From NCBI RefSeq assembly GCF_001650735.1, contig NZ_LXVY01000003.1, positions 248,001 through 312,000 of the forward strand: a stretch of 64,000 nt of DNA. The letters are read 5' to 3'. Made by a program: the position numbers and the translations under genes. The stretch is from Sphingomonas sp. TDK1 (GTDB taxonomy: Bacteria; Pseudomonadota; Alphaproteobacteria; Sphingomonadales; Sphingomonadaceae). Below are positions 35,372 to 43,801 of this stretch, in pieces. The notes beneath the pieces are model-generated. The model ran no database searches. It was not told the origin of the DNA and saw only the letters and a program-made list of their open reading frames with translations. How positions within the stretch are numbered: position 1 is the first letter of the stretch; every line of letters starts with the position of its first letter.

Positions 35372-36547
35372 ATGGCCACACTTGCCATCGCCCCCGAAAG
35401 TGCCCCGGGCCCGGTGCCGCAGGAGGTGCTCGATCGCGTCACGCGCGGCCTTGCAGAACGGGCCGAAGCCTATGATCGCAGTGGCGAATTCCCGCGCGGC
35501 AGTTTCGACCTGTTGGCGCGCGAAGGACTGATCGGCCTCACCGTCGCGCCGTATCTCGGCGGACGCGGCGCGGGCTTTGCCGAGGCGCTGCGGGTGCTCG
35601 GCGCGGTGTCGAAGGGCGATCCCTCGGTCGGCCTGATCCTGTTCATGACCTACAGCTTCCATGCGGGCAAGGGGAACAGCTGGCCGCCCGAACTCTATGC
35701 CCGCATCGCGCGCGAGGCGGCCGAGGGGCGGGGGCTGATCGGCTTTTTCCGGGTCGAGCCGGAGCTCGGTACGCCGGTGCGCGGCGGCATTCCCGCCACC
35801 ACCGCGCGGCGCACCGCGGACGGCTGGGCGCTGACCGGCACCAAGATCTATTCGACCGGTTCGACCGGGCTCGACTGGTACGGTGTCTGGGCGAAGACCG
35901 ACGAGCCCGAGCCGCGTCTCGGCACCTTCCTCGTGCCCGCCGGTACGCCCGGCGTGACGATCCATCCGGCCTGGGACCATCTGGGCATGCGCGCCACGGT
36001 GAGCCACGAGGTGGAATTCCGGGACGCGCCGATCCCCGCCGCCTATGCGGTGGACCTGCGCCGGCCGGAGGACTGGGCACCCAAACAAGGCGACACCGCG
36101 CCGCTCCTCTGGAATGCGCTGGCCATCTCGACCATCTACGATGCTACGGCCCGGGCAGCGCGCGACTGGCTTGCAGGCTATCTGAACGATCGCGTGCCGA
36201 GCAATCTCGGCGCATCGCTCGCCACCCTGCCACGCGTCCAGGAGAAGTTCGGCGAGATCGAAGCGCTGCTGCAGGTCAACGCGACGCTGATTCGCGCCGC
36301 GGCCGAGGCGACGGATGCGGGCGATCCACCATCGGCGACAGCGGCGAACAACATCAAGTTCGTCGTCACATCCAATGCGATCCGCGCCGTCGAGATGGGC
36401 CTCCAGCTGACCGGCAACCCGGGGCTCACCCGGCGCAATCCGCTCGAGCGCCATTATCGCGACGTGCTGTGCAGCCGCATTCATTCGCCGCAGGACGATA
36501 CCATCCTCGTCGCCGCGGGCCGCGCCGGACTGGGAATCGGCCGATGA
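35372..36547 (+). CDS. SfnB/DszC-like acyl-CoA-dehydrogenase-fold flavoenzyme
   Basis: 391 aa. The acyl-CoA dehydrogenase fold is recognisable (GDPSVGLILFMTYSFHAG; GWALTGTKIYSTGSTGLDWY; HLGMRATVSHEVEFRDAPIP; EMGLQLTGNPGLTRRNPLER). The C-terminal HYRDVLCSRIHSPQDDTI stretch, without the catalytic Glu of true acyl-CoA dehydrogenases, fits the SfnB/DszC group that uses reduced flavin on sulfur compounds. GGAG precedes the ATG, 2 bp after the binding-protein stop. It may oxidise the imported sulfur compound. The exact reaction is inference. Confidence 0.85.
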   Translation: MATLAIAPESAPGPVPQEVLDRVTRGLAERAEAYDRSGEFPRGSFDLLAREGLIGLTVAPYLGGRGAGFAEALRVLGAVSKGDPSVGLILFMTYSFHAGKGNSWPPELYARIAREAAEGRGLIGFFRVEPELGTPVRGGIPATTARRTADGWALTGTKIYSTGSTGLDWYGVWAKTDEPEPRLGTFLVPAGTPGVTIHPAWDHLGMRATVSHEVEFRDAPIPAAYAVDLRRPEDWAPKQGDTAPLLWNALAISTIYDATARAARDWLAGYLNDRVPSNLGASLATLPRVQEKFGEIEALLQVNATLIRAAAEATDAGDPPSATAANNIKFVVTSNAIRAVEMGLQLTGNPGLTRRNPLERHYRDVLCSRIHSPQDDTILVAAGRAGLGIGR

Positions 36548-37491
36548 GCCTGGTGATCGCCAACCAGCTCGGGCCGGAATTCGGCGCGCTGCTCGCTGCG
36601 CATCCGGTTTCGCCCATCGTGATCGACGTGCCGGAGGAGAGGCCGTGGGAGGCTGCGGCCGAGGCCGACGTGCTGATCGTGCGGCCTGCACCCGCCTGGC
36701 GGGCGCCGCCGGCAGCACAGAAGCCGGGGCTGTGGCCCGGCCGGCTGCGCTGGGTCTGCGTCGCTTCGGTGGGCGTGGATTACTATCCCTCCTGGCTGCT
36801 CGACGCACCGTTGGTCAGCTGCGGGCGCGGCGTCGCCTCCGAAGAGATCGCGGATTATGTGATCGCGGCGATCTATGCTCAGGCCAAGGATCTCGTCGCC
36901 GCGACGGTGACCGAGGCGGGGCAGTGGGGACCGCGCCAGCTTGGGCGGGTGCGCGGCACCACGGTCGGCATCCTGGGCTTCGGTGCGATCGGGCAGGCGG
37001 TGGCGCGCCGCGCCCTGGCGCTGGGTGCGCAGGTGACCGCGGTGCGCCGCCGCGATCGGCCCGCCAATGTCGCGGGCGTGCAACTGCTCGGCAGCGCGGC
37101 GGAGGTAGTTTCCGCTGCCGATCATCTGGTGATCGCGGTGCCGGCGACGGCCGAGACGCGGCACCTGGTCGACGCCGCGCTGTTGGCGCATGCCCGGCCG
37201 CATGCGCACCTGATCAACATCGCGCGCGGCTCGATCGTCGACCAGGAAGCGCTGCTCGCCGCGCTGGATGCGGACCGGCTGGCCTTTGCCACGCTCGACG
37301 TCACCGATCCCGAGCCGCTGCCCGCCGGGCACCCGCTCTACACCCACCCAAAGGTGCGGATCACGCCACATATTTCGGCCAATTATCTGGCGGTGCGCCA
37401 TCTGCTGGCCGACAAGATCACTGCCGACCTCTCCCGCTTCGCGCGCGGCGAGCGGCCGTCCGACCTTGTCGATCCGGCCCTCGGCTATTGA
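36544..37491 (+). CDS. D-2-hydroxyacid dehydrogenase (NAD-dependent)
   Basis: 315 aa. Rossmann motif GILGFGAIGQAVARRALALG (about residues 142-161), catalytic Arg in NIARGSIVDQEALLAAL, Glu in DVTDPEPLPAGHPLY and His in VRITPHISANY. Interconverts a 2-hydroxyacid and a 2-ketoacid; sulfolactate-type substrates are possible in this setting. The start overlaps the preceding stop by 4 nt (ATGA). It ends exactly next to the convergent peroxiredoxin gene, the two stops making TGATCA. Confidence 0.88.
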   Translation: MSLVIANQLGPEFGALLAAHPVSPIVIDVPEERPWEAAAEADVLIVRPAPAWRAPPAAQKPGLWPGRLRWVCVASVGVDYYPSWLLDAPLVSCGRGVASEEIADYVIAAIYAQAKDLVAATVTEAGQWGPRQLGRVRGTTVGILGFGAIGQAVARRALALGAQVTAVRRRDRPANVAGVQLLGSAAEVVSAADHLVIAVPATAETRHLVDAALLAHARPHAHLINIARGSIVDQEALLAALDADRLAFATLDVTDPEPLPAGHPLYTHPKVRITPHISANYLAVRHLLADKITADLSRFARGERPSDLVDPALGY

Positions 37492-38148
37492 TCAGGCGGC
37501 GGCGCGCACTTCGTCCAGCGCGGCCAGTACGGTCTCCGCCTCGGTGCGCGCCAGCCAGTCCGGGCTGACGTCGACGAAGCGCACGATGGCGTCGGTGTCG
37601 ATCACCAGGATCGTCGGCTGGGGCAGCGTCCAGCTGTTGGTGCCGGTCACCGCGCCGATCCAGCTCGCGCCGGGGGCGATTTCGGGCTGTTCGCTCGGTT
37701 CGAAGGTGATGCCGAGCGCCTTGCCCAGACGGTTGTCGGGATCGCTGGCGACGGGAAAGCCCAGGCCGTGCCGGTCGCGGATCTCGCCCAGCCGTTCAGC
37801 AAGCTGCGGGCTCACGCCGATCAGGCGGATGCCGCGCGCGTCCAGTTCGGGGCGCAGCGTCCGGTCGTAATGGGGCAAGGCGAGGTTGCAGGCCGGGCAG
37901 CCGGCAAAGCGGAAGAAGACCAGCGCCACCGGCCCTTCGGCCAGGATCGTATCGCGGGTCAGCGGCTCGCCGGTCGACGCTACCAGCAGGAAAGGGCCTA
38001 CGCGATCGCCGACCTGCACGTGCTGGCGTGGATCATGGCGCTCGACCAGTTCGGCGCGTTGCGCGGCATTGGCCTGCAGCTGCGCGGGCGCCCAGCTCCG
38101 TTCGCGTTCGGCCTGGAGTTCGGCAAACAGGGTGGCGAGCTGCGTCAT
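37492..38148 (-). CDS. Peroxiredoxin-like (AhpC/TSA) protein
   Basis: 218 aa, thioredoxin fold with FFRFAGCPACNLALPHYD; Cys84 and Cys87 form a CxxC-like active site as in peroxiredoxin-like proteins of the DUF899/AhpC-TSA type. Later PVASDPDNRLGKALGI and WTLPQPTILVIDTDAIV are typical of the family. It may remove peroxide made by the amine oxidase or by uncoupled flavin monooxygenases of this island. GGAGGG lies upstream of the ATG. It follows the LysR gene on the same strand after 95 bp. Confidence 0.87.
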   Translation of the reverse strand: MTQLATLFAELQAERERSWAPAQLQANAAQRAELVERHDPRQHVQVGDRVGPFLLVASTGEPLTRDTILAEGPVALVFFRFAGCPACNLALPHYDRTLRPELDARGIRLIGVSPQLAERLGEIRDRHGLGFPVASDPDNRLGKALGITFEPSEQPEIAPGASWIGAVTGTNSWTLPQPTILVIDTDAIVRFVDVSPDWLARTEAETVLAALDEVRAAA

Positions 38149-38243
38149 GAAGGACCCTCCAATGGAAAGGAGGGGAGGCTAGGCGCGCGCGCCAGCTGCC
38201 GGAAATGAAACCGGCTGCAGCGCCATTGAGGATTGCTGATAGA

Positions 38244-39080
38244 TCAGCGCTCGGCGACAAGCGCCCGGGTCAGCGTCGCGAGGCGGGTACAGGCGTCGTC
38301 GAGCAGCTCGCCGCTCTGGACGATGCAGGCCACCTTGGGCAGCGGCGGCAGCCGCGGATCCTCGGCCTCGGCCAAGTCGCTCAGGAACAAATGGGTGCGA
38401 CAGGTGACACCAAGGCCGGCATGCACCGCAGCGCGCAGGGTCGACAAATTGGGCGTTTCCACCGCGATCCGGTAGCGCACGCCCGCTTCCTCGAGCGCGT
38501 GCATCGCCGCCTCACGAAAGCGGCAGGGCGATTCGAGCACGGCGAGGGGAAGAACCTCGCGTTCGAGCAGGTCGGTCGCGCCGAACCAGGCCATTGGCGT
38601 CACCGCCAGCGCATCGGCGGCATTGGCGGCGGCGAAGCCGACGATCACGTCCAGCTCCCGTCGGGCAAGCAGCTCCTGAAGTTCCGCCGTGCCGGCAACG
38701 CGGGCGAGGATCTCGGCTTCGGGGTGGAGTTCGGCGAACTGGGCGAGGAGGCCGGTCAGCATCGTCTCGGCAAAGTCCTGCACCATGCCGACTCGTGCCG
38801 GCCCGGCAAACTTGCCCGCCGTCACCGCCGCTACCGCCTCGTCATGGAGGTTGAGCACGCGGCGGGCATAATCGAGCAGCACCGCACCGGGCTGGGTGAG
38901 CACCAGCCGGCGGCCCTCGCGGTGGAACAGCGATTGCTGCACCAGCTCCTCCAGCCGCTTGATCTGCAGGCTGAGGGCGGACTGAGTGAGGAACACCTGT
39001 TCCGACGCCTGCAGCATGGAGCCGGTATCGACGATCGATACGAAGCTGCGCAGGATATTGGTCGGTAGATTCACCGGCAT
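38244..39080 (-). CDS. LysR-family transcriptional regulator
   Basis: 278 aa. HTH at residues 5-65: LRSFVSIVDTGSMLQASEQV, LTQSALSLQIKRLEELVQQS, FHREGRRLVLTQPGAVLLDY. An effector domain with AELHPEAEILARVAGTAELQ follows. ATG 39080 is chosen since AGGGGA lies 9 nt upstream; an ATG at 39089 would touch it. Divergent from ssuC. The CCTA-N9-TAGG box at 39109-39125 lies between the two genes, and the same box stands before two other units of the island, so this is the best candidate for the island's regulator, in the role CysB/Cbl play elsewhere. Confidence 0.9.
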   Translation of the reverse strand: MPVNLPTNILRSFVSIVDTGSMLQASEQVFLTQSALSLQIKRLEELVQQSLFHREGRRLVLTQPGAVLLDYARRVLNLHDEAVAAVTAGKFAGPARVGMVQDFAETMLTGLLAQFAELHPEAEILARVAGTAELQELLARRELDVIVGFAAANAADALAVTPMAWFGATDLLEREVLPLAVLESPCRFREAAMHALEEAGVRYRIAVETPNLSTLRAAVHAGLGVTCRTHLFLSDLAEAEDPRLPPLPKVACIVQSGELLDDACTRLATLTRALVAER

Positions 39081-39102
39081 CGCGCCCATTCCCCTATGGT
39101 TT

Positions 39103-39131
39103 TTATTTCCTAGCTTTGCAGTAGGTTTAGT
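39103..39131. promoter_or_regulatory. LysR-type (T-N11-A) operator between lysR and ssuC
   Basis: TTATTTCCTA (39103-39112), 9-bp spacer, TAGG (39122-39125). The site begins 22 bp upstream of the lysR start, where LysR proteins usually bind for autoregulation and divergent activation. The same core is at 34345-34361, and a near match is at 25005-25021. Confidence 0.65.
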
Positions 39132-39144
39132 GTTGCTCAACAAA

Positions 39145-39186
39145 GCTTGCCTGCGCGCCCTCCAAGCTGGGCTTGGTCAGGCAAGC
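39145..39186. repeat. Nested inverted repeats upstream of ssuC
   Basis: Outer arms GCTTGCCTG (39145-39153) and CAGGCAAGC (39178-39186), inner arms CCAAGC and GCTTGG around TGG. As RNA this folds to a two-part hairpin in the ssuC leader; as DNA it could be a second protein site. No T-run follows, so it is not a simple terminator. Confidence 0.5.
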
Positions 39187-39272
39187 GCCGCTTATATGGG
39201 CTCGCGTAAAACTCGATTGTGTTGATGGGGATTTGGCGCAGGATTGCACCTCCAGTCGATCAAGGGGGTGTC

Positions 39273-40061
39273 ATGTCGCAGCGCACGCGCAGAAATGGGT
39301 TCGCCTGGGGGGCGCGGTGGCTGTCCCCGATCGCCTTCCTGCTCGTGTGGGAGGCGGGATCGCGCACCGGCATCATTCCCGCCCGTACGCTCGCCGCCCC
39401 CTCGACGGTGCTGTCGACAGGACTCGAGATGCTGTGGAGCGGCGAGCTGCCGTCCAACCTGCTCGTCTCCTTCTGGCGGATCGCGCTGGGGCTGGGTTTT
39501 GGCGTCACCGCCGGCATCCTGCTGGCGCTCGCCGCCGGGCTGTCGCGCAAGGGCGAGATCGCGCTGGACCCGCTCATGCAGATCAAGCGCACCATCCCGA
39601 CGCTCGCGCTGACGCCGCTGTTCATCGTCTGGTTCGGGATCGGCGAGACCCCCAAGGTGGCACTGATCGCCTTTGCCTGCACCTTCCCGGTGTATCTCAA
39701 CCTCTATAGCGGCATCCGCAGCGTCGACGTGCGGCTGCTCGATGCCGCGCGCAGCTTCGGGCTCAGCCGCGCCGAGCAGGTGTGGCATGTGATCCTGCCG
39801 GCCGCGCTGCCCTCGCTGCTGGTCGGCCTGCGCTATGCGCTGACCATTTCGATCCTGGTGCTGGTGGTGGCCGAGCAGATCAATGCCTCGGCCGGCCTCG
39901 GCTATCTCGTCAACAACGCGCGCGACTTCATGCGGACCGACGTGATCGTCGTCTGCCTGCTGGTCTACGCCACCCTCGGCCTCGCCGCCGACTGGCTGGT
40001 CCGCGCGATCGAAGGCCGGGCACTCGCCTGGCGCCCCAACCTGGTGGAGCAAGCCGCATGA
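39273..40061 (+). CDS. ssuC: ABC transporter permease, SsuC/TauC family
   Basis: 262 aa with six membrane segments (SPIAFLLVWEAGSRTGI first). The permease EAA-type loop is DAARSFGLSRAEQVWHVILP followed by AALPSLLVGLRYAL. ATG 39273 is preferred over an earlier in-frame ATG for the GGGG upstream and normal length. It is the only permease of the island, so it should accept substrate from several of the four binding lipoproteins. The stop overlaps ssuB (ATGA). Confidence 0.92.
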   Translation: MSQRTRRNGFAWGARWLSPIAFLLVWEAGSRTGIIPARTLAAPSTVLSTGLEMLWSGELPSNLLVSFWRIALGLGFGVTAGILLALAAGLSRKGEIALDPLMQIKRTIPTLALTPLFIVWFGIGETPKVALIAFACTFPVYLNLYSGIRSVDVRLLDAARSFGLSRAEQVWHVILPAALPSLLVGLRYALTISILVLVVAEQINASAGLGYLVNNARDFMRTDVIVVCLLVYATLGLAADWLVRAIEGRALAWRPNLVEQAA

Positions 40062-40849
40062 GCATCGCCGAAATCGCCCGTGAGATCGTCGTTCCCGCCG
40101 AACCTGCCGTAGAGGGTGTCGCCGATCCGGTGGTGCGCCTGCGGGGCTTCGTCCGCCGCTTCGGCCAGACGGAAGTGCTGCGCGGCCTGGATCTGGACAT
40201 CGCCCCCGGCGAGTTCGTCGCGCTGCTCGGCCGCTCCGGCAGCGGCAAGACCACGCTGCTGCGCACGCTGGCCGGCCTCGACGATGCGCGGGGGCAGGAC
40301 GTGGCGGTGCCGACCTCGCGTGCCGTGGTGTTCCAGGATGCGCGGCTGTTGCCGTGGAAGCGGGTGTGGCGCAACGTCGCGCTGGGGCTGAAGGGGCCGC
40401 AGGTGCGCGAGCGGGCACAGGCGGCATTGGTCGAGGTGGGCCTCGGCCACCGGCTCGAAGCCTGGCCGCTGACGCTGTCGGGCGGGGAGGCGCAGCGCGC
40501 GGCGCTGGCTCGGGCCCTGGTCCGCGAGCCGAGCCTGTTGCTGCTCGACGAGCCCTTCGCGGCGCTCGACGCGCTGACCCGGCACCGGATGCACGACCTC
40601 GTGCTGGCGCTTTGGCGCAGCCACAAGCCCGCCGTGATGATGGTGACGCACGATGTCGACGAGGCGATCGCGCTGGCCGACCGCATCGTGGTGCTCGATT
40701 CCGGCCGCATTCTCGCCGAGGAGCGCATTGCCGCTCCGCGCGGCGAGCGCGCCGGGCTGAGCGCGGCGCTGCGCGAACGGCTGCTGTCGCTGCTCGGCGG
40801 CGAGCCGGCGGCGGACGTGGTGCCCTTTACCAAGGGCGCGCGGCCATGA
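40058..40849 (+). CDS. ssuB: ABC transporter ATPase, SsuB/TauB family
   Basis: 263 aa. Walker A GRSGSGKTT at 58-66, Q-loop in AVVFQDARLLPWKRVWRNVA, signature LSGGEAQRAALARAL, Walker B LLLLDEPFAALD, and H-loop MMVTHDVDEAI. Powers sulfonate import with SsuC. The first 25 residues are an extension relative to E. coli SsuB. ATGA overlaps on both sides join it to ssuC and to the dioxygenase gene. Confidence 0.93.
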   Translation: MSIAEIAREIVVPAEPAVEGVADPVVRLRGFVRRFGQTEVLRGLDLDIAPGEFVALLGRSGSGKTTLLRTLAGLDDARGQDVAVPTSRAVVFQDARLLPWKRVWRNVALGLKGPQVRERAQAALVEVGLGHRLEAWPLTLSGGEAQRAALARALVREPSLLLLDEPFAALDALTRHRMHDLVLALWRSHKPAVMMVTHDVDEAIALADRIVVLDSGRILAEERIAAPRGERAGLSAALRERLLSLLGGEPAADVVPFTKGARP

Positions 40850-41469
40850 GCCTGGCGGCGGTGTCCCAGGTGCCGCGACCCAATGTCGCCCGGCTGCGCC
40901 GCTTCGTCGGTGCGCTGGCGGAGCTGGTCGAGCGCGAGCGCGATGAGGCGGTGCTGCTCGGATCGGGTGCCTCGCTGCTCGGCGCGTTGGTCGCCAGCGA
41001 CGACTGGCTGCCGGAGGCCTATGCCCGGCCGCATCCCGATCGCTATCAGCAATATCTGCTCCATTGCGACGCGCGTGAGCGCTTCTCGGTAGTGAGCTTC
41101 GTCTGGGGGCCGGGCCAGCGCACGCCGGTGCATGACCACCGCGTCTGGGGTCTCGTCGGCGTGCTGCGGGGGCGCGAGAGGGTGCAGGGCTTCGTCCGCC
41201 GATCGGACGCGCTTGTTCCTGCTGGACCCGAGCGCGAGCTGCGCGCGGGCGAGGTCGAGCATTTCTCCCCCGCGGGCGGCAACGACCTGCACCAGGTGTC
41301 GAACGGCATCGCCAACGGCGTGTCGGTCAGCATCCATGTGTACGGCGCGAACATCGGCGCGTTCGAGCGCGCCACCTATGGCCCCGACGCCCAGCCGAAG
41401 CGCTTCGTCTCCGGCTACGCCAACACCGATCTCCCCAATCTCTGGGACCGTTCCGAGGAGCTTCGATGA
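40846..41469 (+). CDS. Cysteine-dioxygenase-like cupin (thiol dioxygenase)
   Basis: 207 aa. Cupin iron ligands His96 and His98 in PVHDHRVWGLVGVLRG and His149 in DLHQVSN. The family (cysteine, 3-mercaptopropionate and related thiol dioxygenases) adds O2 to a thiol to form a sulfinate. ATGA overlaps place it between ssuB and the rhodanese gene, so thiol oxidation is part of this sulfur operon. Which thiol is used cannot be told; bacterial members without the Cys-Tyr crosslink often prefer mercaptopropionate. Confidence 0.85.
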   Translation: MSLAAVSQVPRPNVARLRRFVGALAELVERERDEAVLLGSGASLLGALVASDDWLPEAYARPHPDRYQQYLLHCDARERFSVVSFVWGPGQRTPVHDHRVWGLVGVLRGRERVQGFVRRSDALVPAGPERELRAGEVEHFSPAGGNDLHQVSNGIANGVSVSIHVYGANIGAFERATYGPDAQPKRFVSGYANTDLPNLWDRSEELR

Positions 41470-42695
41470 CCACGCCTGCCCAGATACGTCACGCCCTGCT
41501 GACCAACCGCGAAATCGCCCTGATCGACCTGCGCGAGGAGGCTGAGTTCGCGCTCGGCCACCCGCTGTTCGCCGCCCAGATTCCGCTGCGGCGGCTGGAG
41601 ATCGAAGCCGAATGGCGGCTGCCGCGCCGCGACGTGCCGGTGGTGCTGTATGACGATGGCGACGGGCTGGTGGAGCCCGCGATCGCGACGCTGCGTGGCC
41701 TCGGCTATACGAACGTACAGGCGCTGGACGGCGGCCTCGCCGGTTGGCGCGATGCGGGGTACGAGCTGTTCGAGGATGTGAACAGCTATTCCAAGGCGTT
41801 CGGCGAACTGGTGGAACATCGCCGCCACACGCCCTCGCTGCCCGCCGAGGAAGTGCACGCGCTGATCCGCGAAAAGGCCGATATCGCCATCCTCGATGCC
41901 CGCCGTTTCGACGAATATCGCACGATGAGCATCCCCACCGGTGTCAGCGCGCCGGGTGCCGAGCTGGTGCTGGCGGCCAAGGCGGTGGCGCCTGATCCGG
42001 ACACGACGATCATCGTCAACTGCGCCGGCCGCACGCGCAGCATCATCGGCGCACAGTCGCTGATCAACGCCGGCGTGCCGAACCCGGTGTTCGCGCTCCG
42101 CAACGGCACCATCGGCTGGACGCTTGCGGGGCAGGGGCTTGATACCGGCCAGACCCGGCAGGCGCCCGAGCTGCCGCTGGAGGGCGCGGACGAGGCGCGG
42201 CTGCGCGCCCGCAACGTCGCCTATCGCGCCGGGGTGAAGCGCATCGGCCTTGCCGACCTTGCCGAACTGGAGCGCGACACTAGCCGCACCCTCTATCGCT
42301 ACGACGTGCGCCAGCCCGCTGCGTTCGAGGCCGGCCATATCCCCGGCTTCCGCAATGCCCAGGGTGGCCAGCTGGTGCAGGAGACCGACCATAACGCCCC
42401 GGTGCGCGGCGCGCGCATCGTCGTCGCGGACGATCTGGGGCCGCGCGCCGACATGACCGCCTCCTGGCTCGCCCAGATGGGCTGGGAGGTGCTGGTGCTC
42501 GACGGCGGTTTCGATGGTCCGCTGGAGACCGGCAGCGATGGCGCGCCGCCGCCGCGCGGTCCCGAGGGCCGGTACAAGCGCCCCTATGAGGGCACCGACA
42601 ACAAGGCCGCGGCGATGCAGGCCTATCTCGACTGGGAATATGGCCTGGTCGACCAGCTCGCCCGCGACGGCACCCACGGTTTCCACGTCCTCTGA
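41466..42695 (+). CDS. Triple-rhodanese sulfurtransferase
   Basis: 409 aa made of three rhodanese-like domains. Only the middle one has the active-site Cys (Cys186 in IVNCAGRTRSIIGAQSLI). The first (VVLYDDGDGLVEPAIATLRG) and third (VVADDLGPRADMTASWLAQM) have Asp or other residues there and are probably structural. It would carry sulfane sulfur or release sulfite/thiosulfate sulfur after oxidation. Joined to the dioxygenase by an ATGA overlap; the SsuD-like gene follows after 17 bp with AGGAG. Confidence 0.87.
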   Translation: MTTPAQIRHALLTNREIALIDLREEAEFALGHPLFAAQIPLRRLEIEAEWRLPRRDVPVVLYDDGDGLVEPAIATLRGLGYTNVQALDGGLAGWRDAGYELFEDVNSYSKAFGELVEHRRHTPSLPAEEVHALIREKADIAILDARRFDEYRTMSIPTGVSAPGAELVLAAKAVAPDPDTTIIVNCAGRTRSIIGAQSLINAGVPNPVFALRNGTIGWTLAGQGLDTGQTRQAPELPLEGADEARLRARNVAYRAGVKRIGLADLAELERDTSRTLYRYDVRQPAAFEAGHIPGFRNAQGGQLVQETDHNAPVRGARIVVADDLGPRADMTASWLAQMGWEVLVLDGGFDGPLETGSDGAPPPRGPEGRYKRPYEGTDNKAAAMQAYLDWEYGLVDQLARDGTHGFHVL

Positions 42696-42712
42696 GCTTC
42701 AGGAGCAGCTCC

Positions 42713-43801
42713 ATGTCCGTCAAGTTCATCGGCTATATCGGTTTCAACGATCATTCGGAAATCCATGCCGCCACCCGTTCGCGGGCGCTCGACAAGACCT
42801 ATGTCGAGGCAGCGGCCAAGGCGCAGGAGGAAGGCGGCTTCGACCGGGTGCTGATCCCGTTCGGATCGGCCTCGCCCGAAAGCCAGATCGTCGCGGCGCA
42901 TGCGGCGGCGATCACCACCCGGCTGGGCTTCCTCGTCGCGCATCGACCCGGCTTTACCCAGCCTACGCTCGCCGCGCGCCAGCTCGCCACGCTCGATCAG
43001 CTGAGCGGAGGCCGGGTCGCGGTGCACATCATCACCGGCGGTGCCGACGAGGAGATGGCGCGCGACGGCGACCATAGCATCAAGGCCGATCGCTATGCGC
43101 GCACGGACGAATATGTCGCCTTGCTCAAGCAGGAATGGACCGCCGCCGGCCCGTTCGACCATGACGGCCGCTTCTATCATCTGAAGGGCGCGTTTAGCGC
43201 GATCAAGCCGGACAATCTGCCGGTGTTCTTCGGCGGCGCCTCGCCCGAGGCAATCGACGTCGCAGGGCGCCATGCCGATGTCTATGCGCTGTGGGGCGAA
43301 ACGCACGACCAGGTGCGGGAGATCGTCGCGCGGGTCCGCACCTCGGCGGCGCGGTACAATCGCCGGCCGGGCTTCTCGCTGTCGCTGCGCCCGGTGATTG
43401 CCGACACCGAGGAAGCCGCCTGGAAGCGCGCCGACGAGATCGTCGAGCAGGTGCGCGCCGCCCGCGCCGCAGCGGGCCTGCCGCTGACCGATCACCAGCC
43501 GCCCAATGACGGTTCGCGCCGCCTGCTGGAAACGGTCAAGTCCGCGCCGCGCAATGGCCGGCTGTGGACCGCCGTCGCCGCCCTTACCGGCGCGCAAGGG
43601 AACAGCACCGGGCTGGTCGGCACGCCCGAACAGGTCGCCGATGCGATGCTCGATTATTACGACCTCGGCATCGATCATTTCCTGATCCGCGGCTTTGAGC
43701 CGCTGGCGGATTCGATCGCCTATGGCCGCGACCTGATCCCGCTGGTGCGCGAAAAGGTTGCGGCACGCGAAGCCACGCGGGAGGTCGCGCTTGCGAGCTG
43801 A
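42713..43801 (+). CDS. ssuD: FMNH2-dependent alkanesulfonate monooxygenase (SsuD-like)
   Basis: 362 aa, close to the length of SsuD. Luciferase-like monooxygenase fold with SASPESQIVAAHAAAITTRL, FLVAHRPGFTQPTLAARQLA, LDQLSGGRVAVHIITGGADE and YWG-equivalent VYALWGETHDQV. The RPG and SGGR-x5-TGG segments are typical of SsuD. Cleaves C-S of alkanesulfonates giving aldehyde and sulfite, using FMNH2 from a separate reductase that is not in this window. The last 11 bp overlap the next binding-protein gene. Confidence 0.92.
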   Translation: MSVKFIGYIGFNDHSEIHAATRSRALDKTYVEAAAKAQEEGGFDRVLIPFGSASPESQIVAAHAAAITTRLGFLVAHRPGFTQPTLAARQLATLDQLSGGRVAVHIITGGADEEMARDGDHSIKADRYARTDEYVALLKQEWTAAGPFDHDGRFYHLKGAFSAIKPDNLPVFFGGASPEAIDVAGRHADVYALWGETHDQVREIVARVRTSAARYNRRPGFSLSLRPVIADTEEAAWKRADEIVEQVRAARAAAGLPLTDHQPPNDGSRRLLETVKSAPRNGRLWTAVAALTGAQGNSTGLVGTPEQVADAMLDYYDLGIDHFLIRGFEPLADSIAYGRDLIPLVREKVAAREATREVALAS

